NCBI RefSeq assembly: GCF_000949255.1
Contig: NZ_JXUW01000007.1
Location: forward strand, 1 to 64,000
Length of the DNA: 64,000 nt
From: Ferrimicrobium acidiphilum DSM 19497
Lineage (GTDB): Bacteria; Actinomycetota; Acidimicrobiia; Acidimicrobiales; Acidimicrobiaceae
Reading direction: 5' to 3'
Part shown: piece by piece, positions 63,726 through 64,000 of the stretch
How positions within the stretch are numbered: position 1 is the stretch's first letter
Layout of the letters: each line of letters opens with the position of its first letter
Position numbers and translations under genes: made by a program
The notes under the pieces: generated by a model
Told to the model about the DNA's origin: nothing
Databases searched by the model: none
Seen by the model: only the letters and a program-made list of their open reading frames with translations

Positions 63726-64000
63726 GTCTTGATGATGACAGAATGCAACTATGTCTGACTCTCGCTACCGAGGCATACCAACTCGATGAGGTTCCAGTTG
63801 GAGCCATAGTTGTGGTCGACGGAGAGGTGATTGCAAAGGCGCATAACCAAACTGTCGTTTCTCGCTCTGCACTCGCTCATGCAGAGCTACTCGCTCTCCA
63901 ACAGGCCCTGTCCCAAGTCGGAGACCGATACCTATCGACGGCAGAAGTGTACGTGACGTTAGAGCCGTGTGCTATGTGCGCGGGAGCCCTACTGCTCGCT
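63722..64000 (+). CDS. tadA: tRNA adenosine deaminase TadA, cut by the window edge
   Basis: The first 93 residues are visible. H53-A-E55 (HAELLAL) gives a zinc ligand and the proton-shuttling Glu, and P82-C83-x2-C86 (EPCAMCAGAL) the other zinc ligands. TadA converts A34 of tRNA-Arg(ACG) to inosine. The very tRNA it edits is encoded 590 bp upstream on the other strand. ATG 63722 overlaps the cutA stop by 4 bp. Confidence 0.92.
   Translation, partial: MSLDDDRMQLCLTLATEAYQLDEVPVGAIVVVDGEVIAKAHNQTVVSRSALAHAELLALQQALSQVGDRYLSTAEVYVTLEPCAMCAGALLLA

Overview
The window reads as chromosomal DNA of an acidophilic actinobacterium, most likely class Acidimicrobiia (Ferrimicrobium-like). This placement is inference. 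It rests on moderate GC, an actinobacterial gene style with many 4-bp start/stop overlaps and apparent leaderless starts, two secreted acid-protease families (a G1 glutamic peptidase and an S53 sedolisin), and a form I CO dehydrogenase operon.

Region by region. 0-0.9 kb: a zinc-ribbon protein cut by the left edge and an IS605-type tnpB relic with its right-end hairpin. 0.9-27 kb: mostly intact core genes. These are an M20 peptidase, an amidase coupled to a metallophosphoesterase, a methyltransferase, an APC permease operon with a leucine-rich-variant repeat protein, a phospholipase-D-like lipoprotein, a Tat protein/DUF4331/small-protein trio, SoxR facing a split transketolase across a SoxR-box promoter, a YihY membrane protein, an aldo/keto reductase, the G1 peptidase, a GntR-class V aminotransferase pair, and a SWIM-SNF2 helicase. 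27-32 kb: IS607, IS605 and IS1634-like relics around an MFS exporter and a mycothiol-type maleylpyruvate isomerase homologue. 32-39 kb: the CO dehydrogenase operon coxM-S-L, xdhC-YHS, coxD, coxE, behind a good promoter with a palindrome in its spacer. 39-42 kb: IS3 and IS21 debris, a DUF1348 protein and isolated IS21-type end repeats. 41.8-45 kb: a high-GC island with the S53 protease and a truncated GH25-like protein, followed by a Phd/RelE toxin-antitoxin pair.

From 46.8 to 63.1 kb lies an island-like block. A 202-bp direct repeat, which includes 40 nt of the 3' end of a tRNA-Arg gene, is found at both ends, and the intact tRNA-Arg sits at the right end. A 350-bp dispersed repeat occurs at the left boundary, in the middle and near the right end. 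The left half carries one-carbon/alcohol genes, all on the minus strand: Fe-dependent alcohol dehydrogenase, sensor kinase, response regulator, aquaporin and glutathione-independent formaldehyde dehydrogenase. The right half carries a plus-strand catabolic cluster: IclR regulator, CaiB-type CoA-transferase, a decayed amidohydrolase, an HMG-CoA-lyase-like enzyme and an MFS uptake carrier. No integrase was recognised. The window ends with cutA and the start of tadA.

Working together (inference): the cox operon offers CO as an electron source, and the left half of the island offers alcohol to aldehyde to acid oxidation under two-component control. The right half resembles activation and cleavage of a branched hydroxy dicarboxylate such as 3-hydroxy-3-methylglutarate. 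SoxR control of a transketolase would tie pentose-phosphate flux to redox stress.
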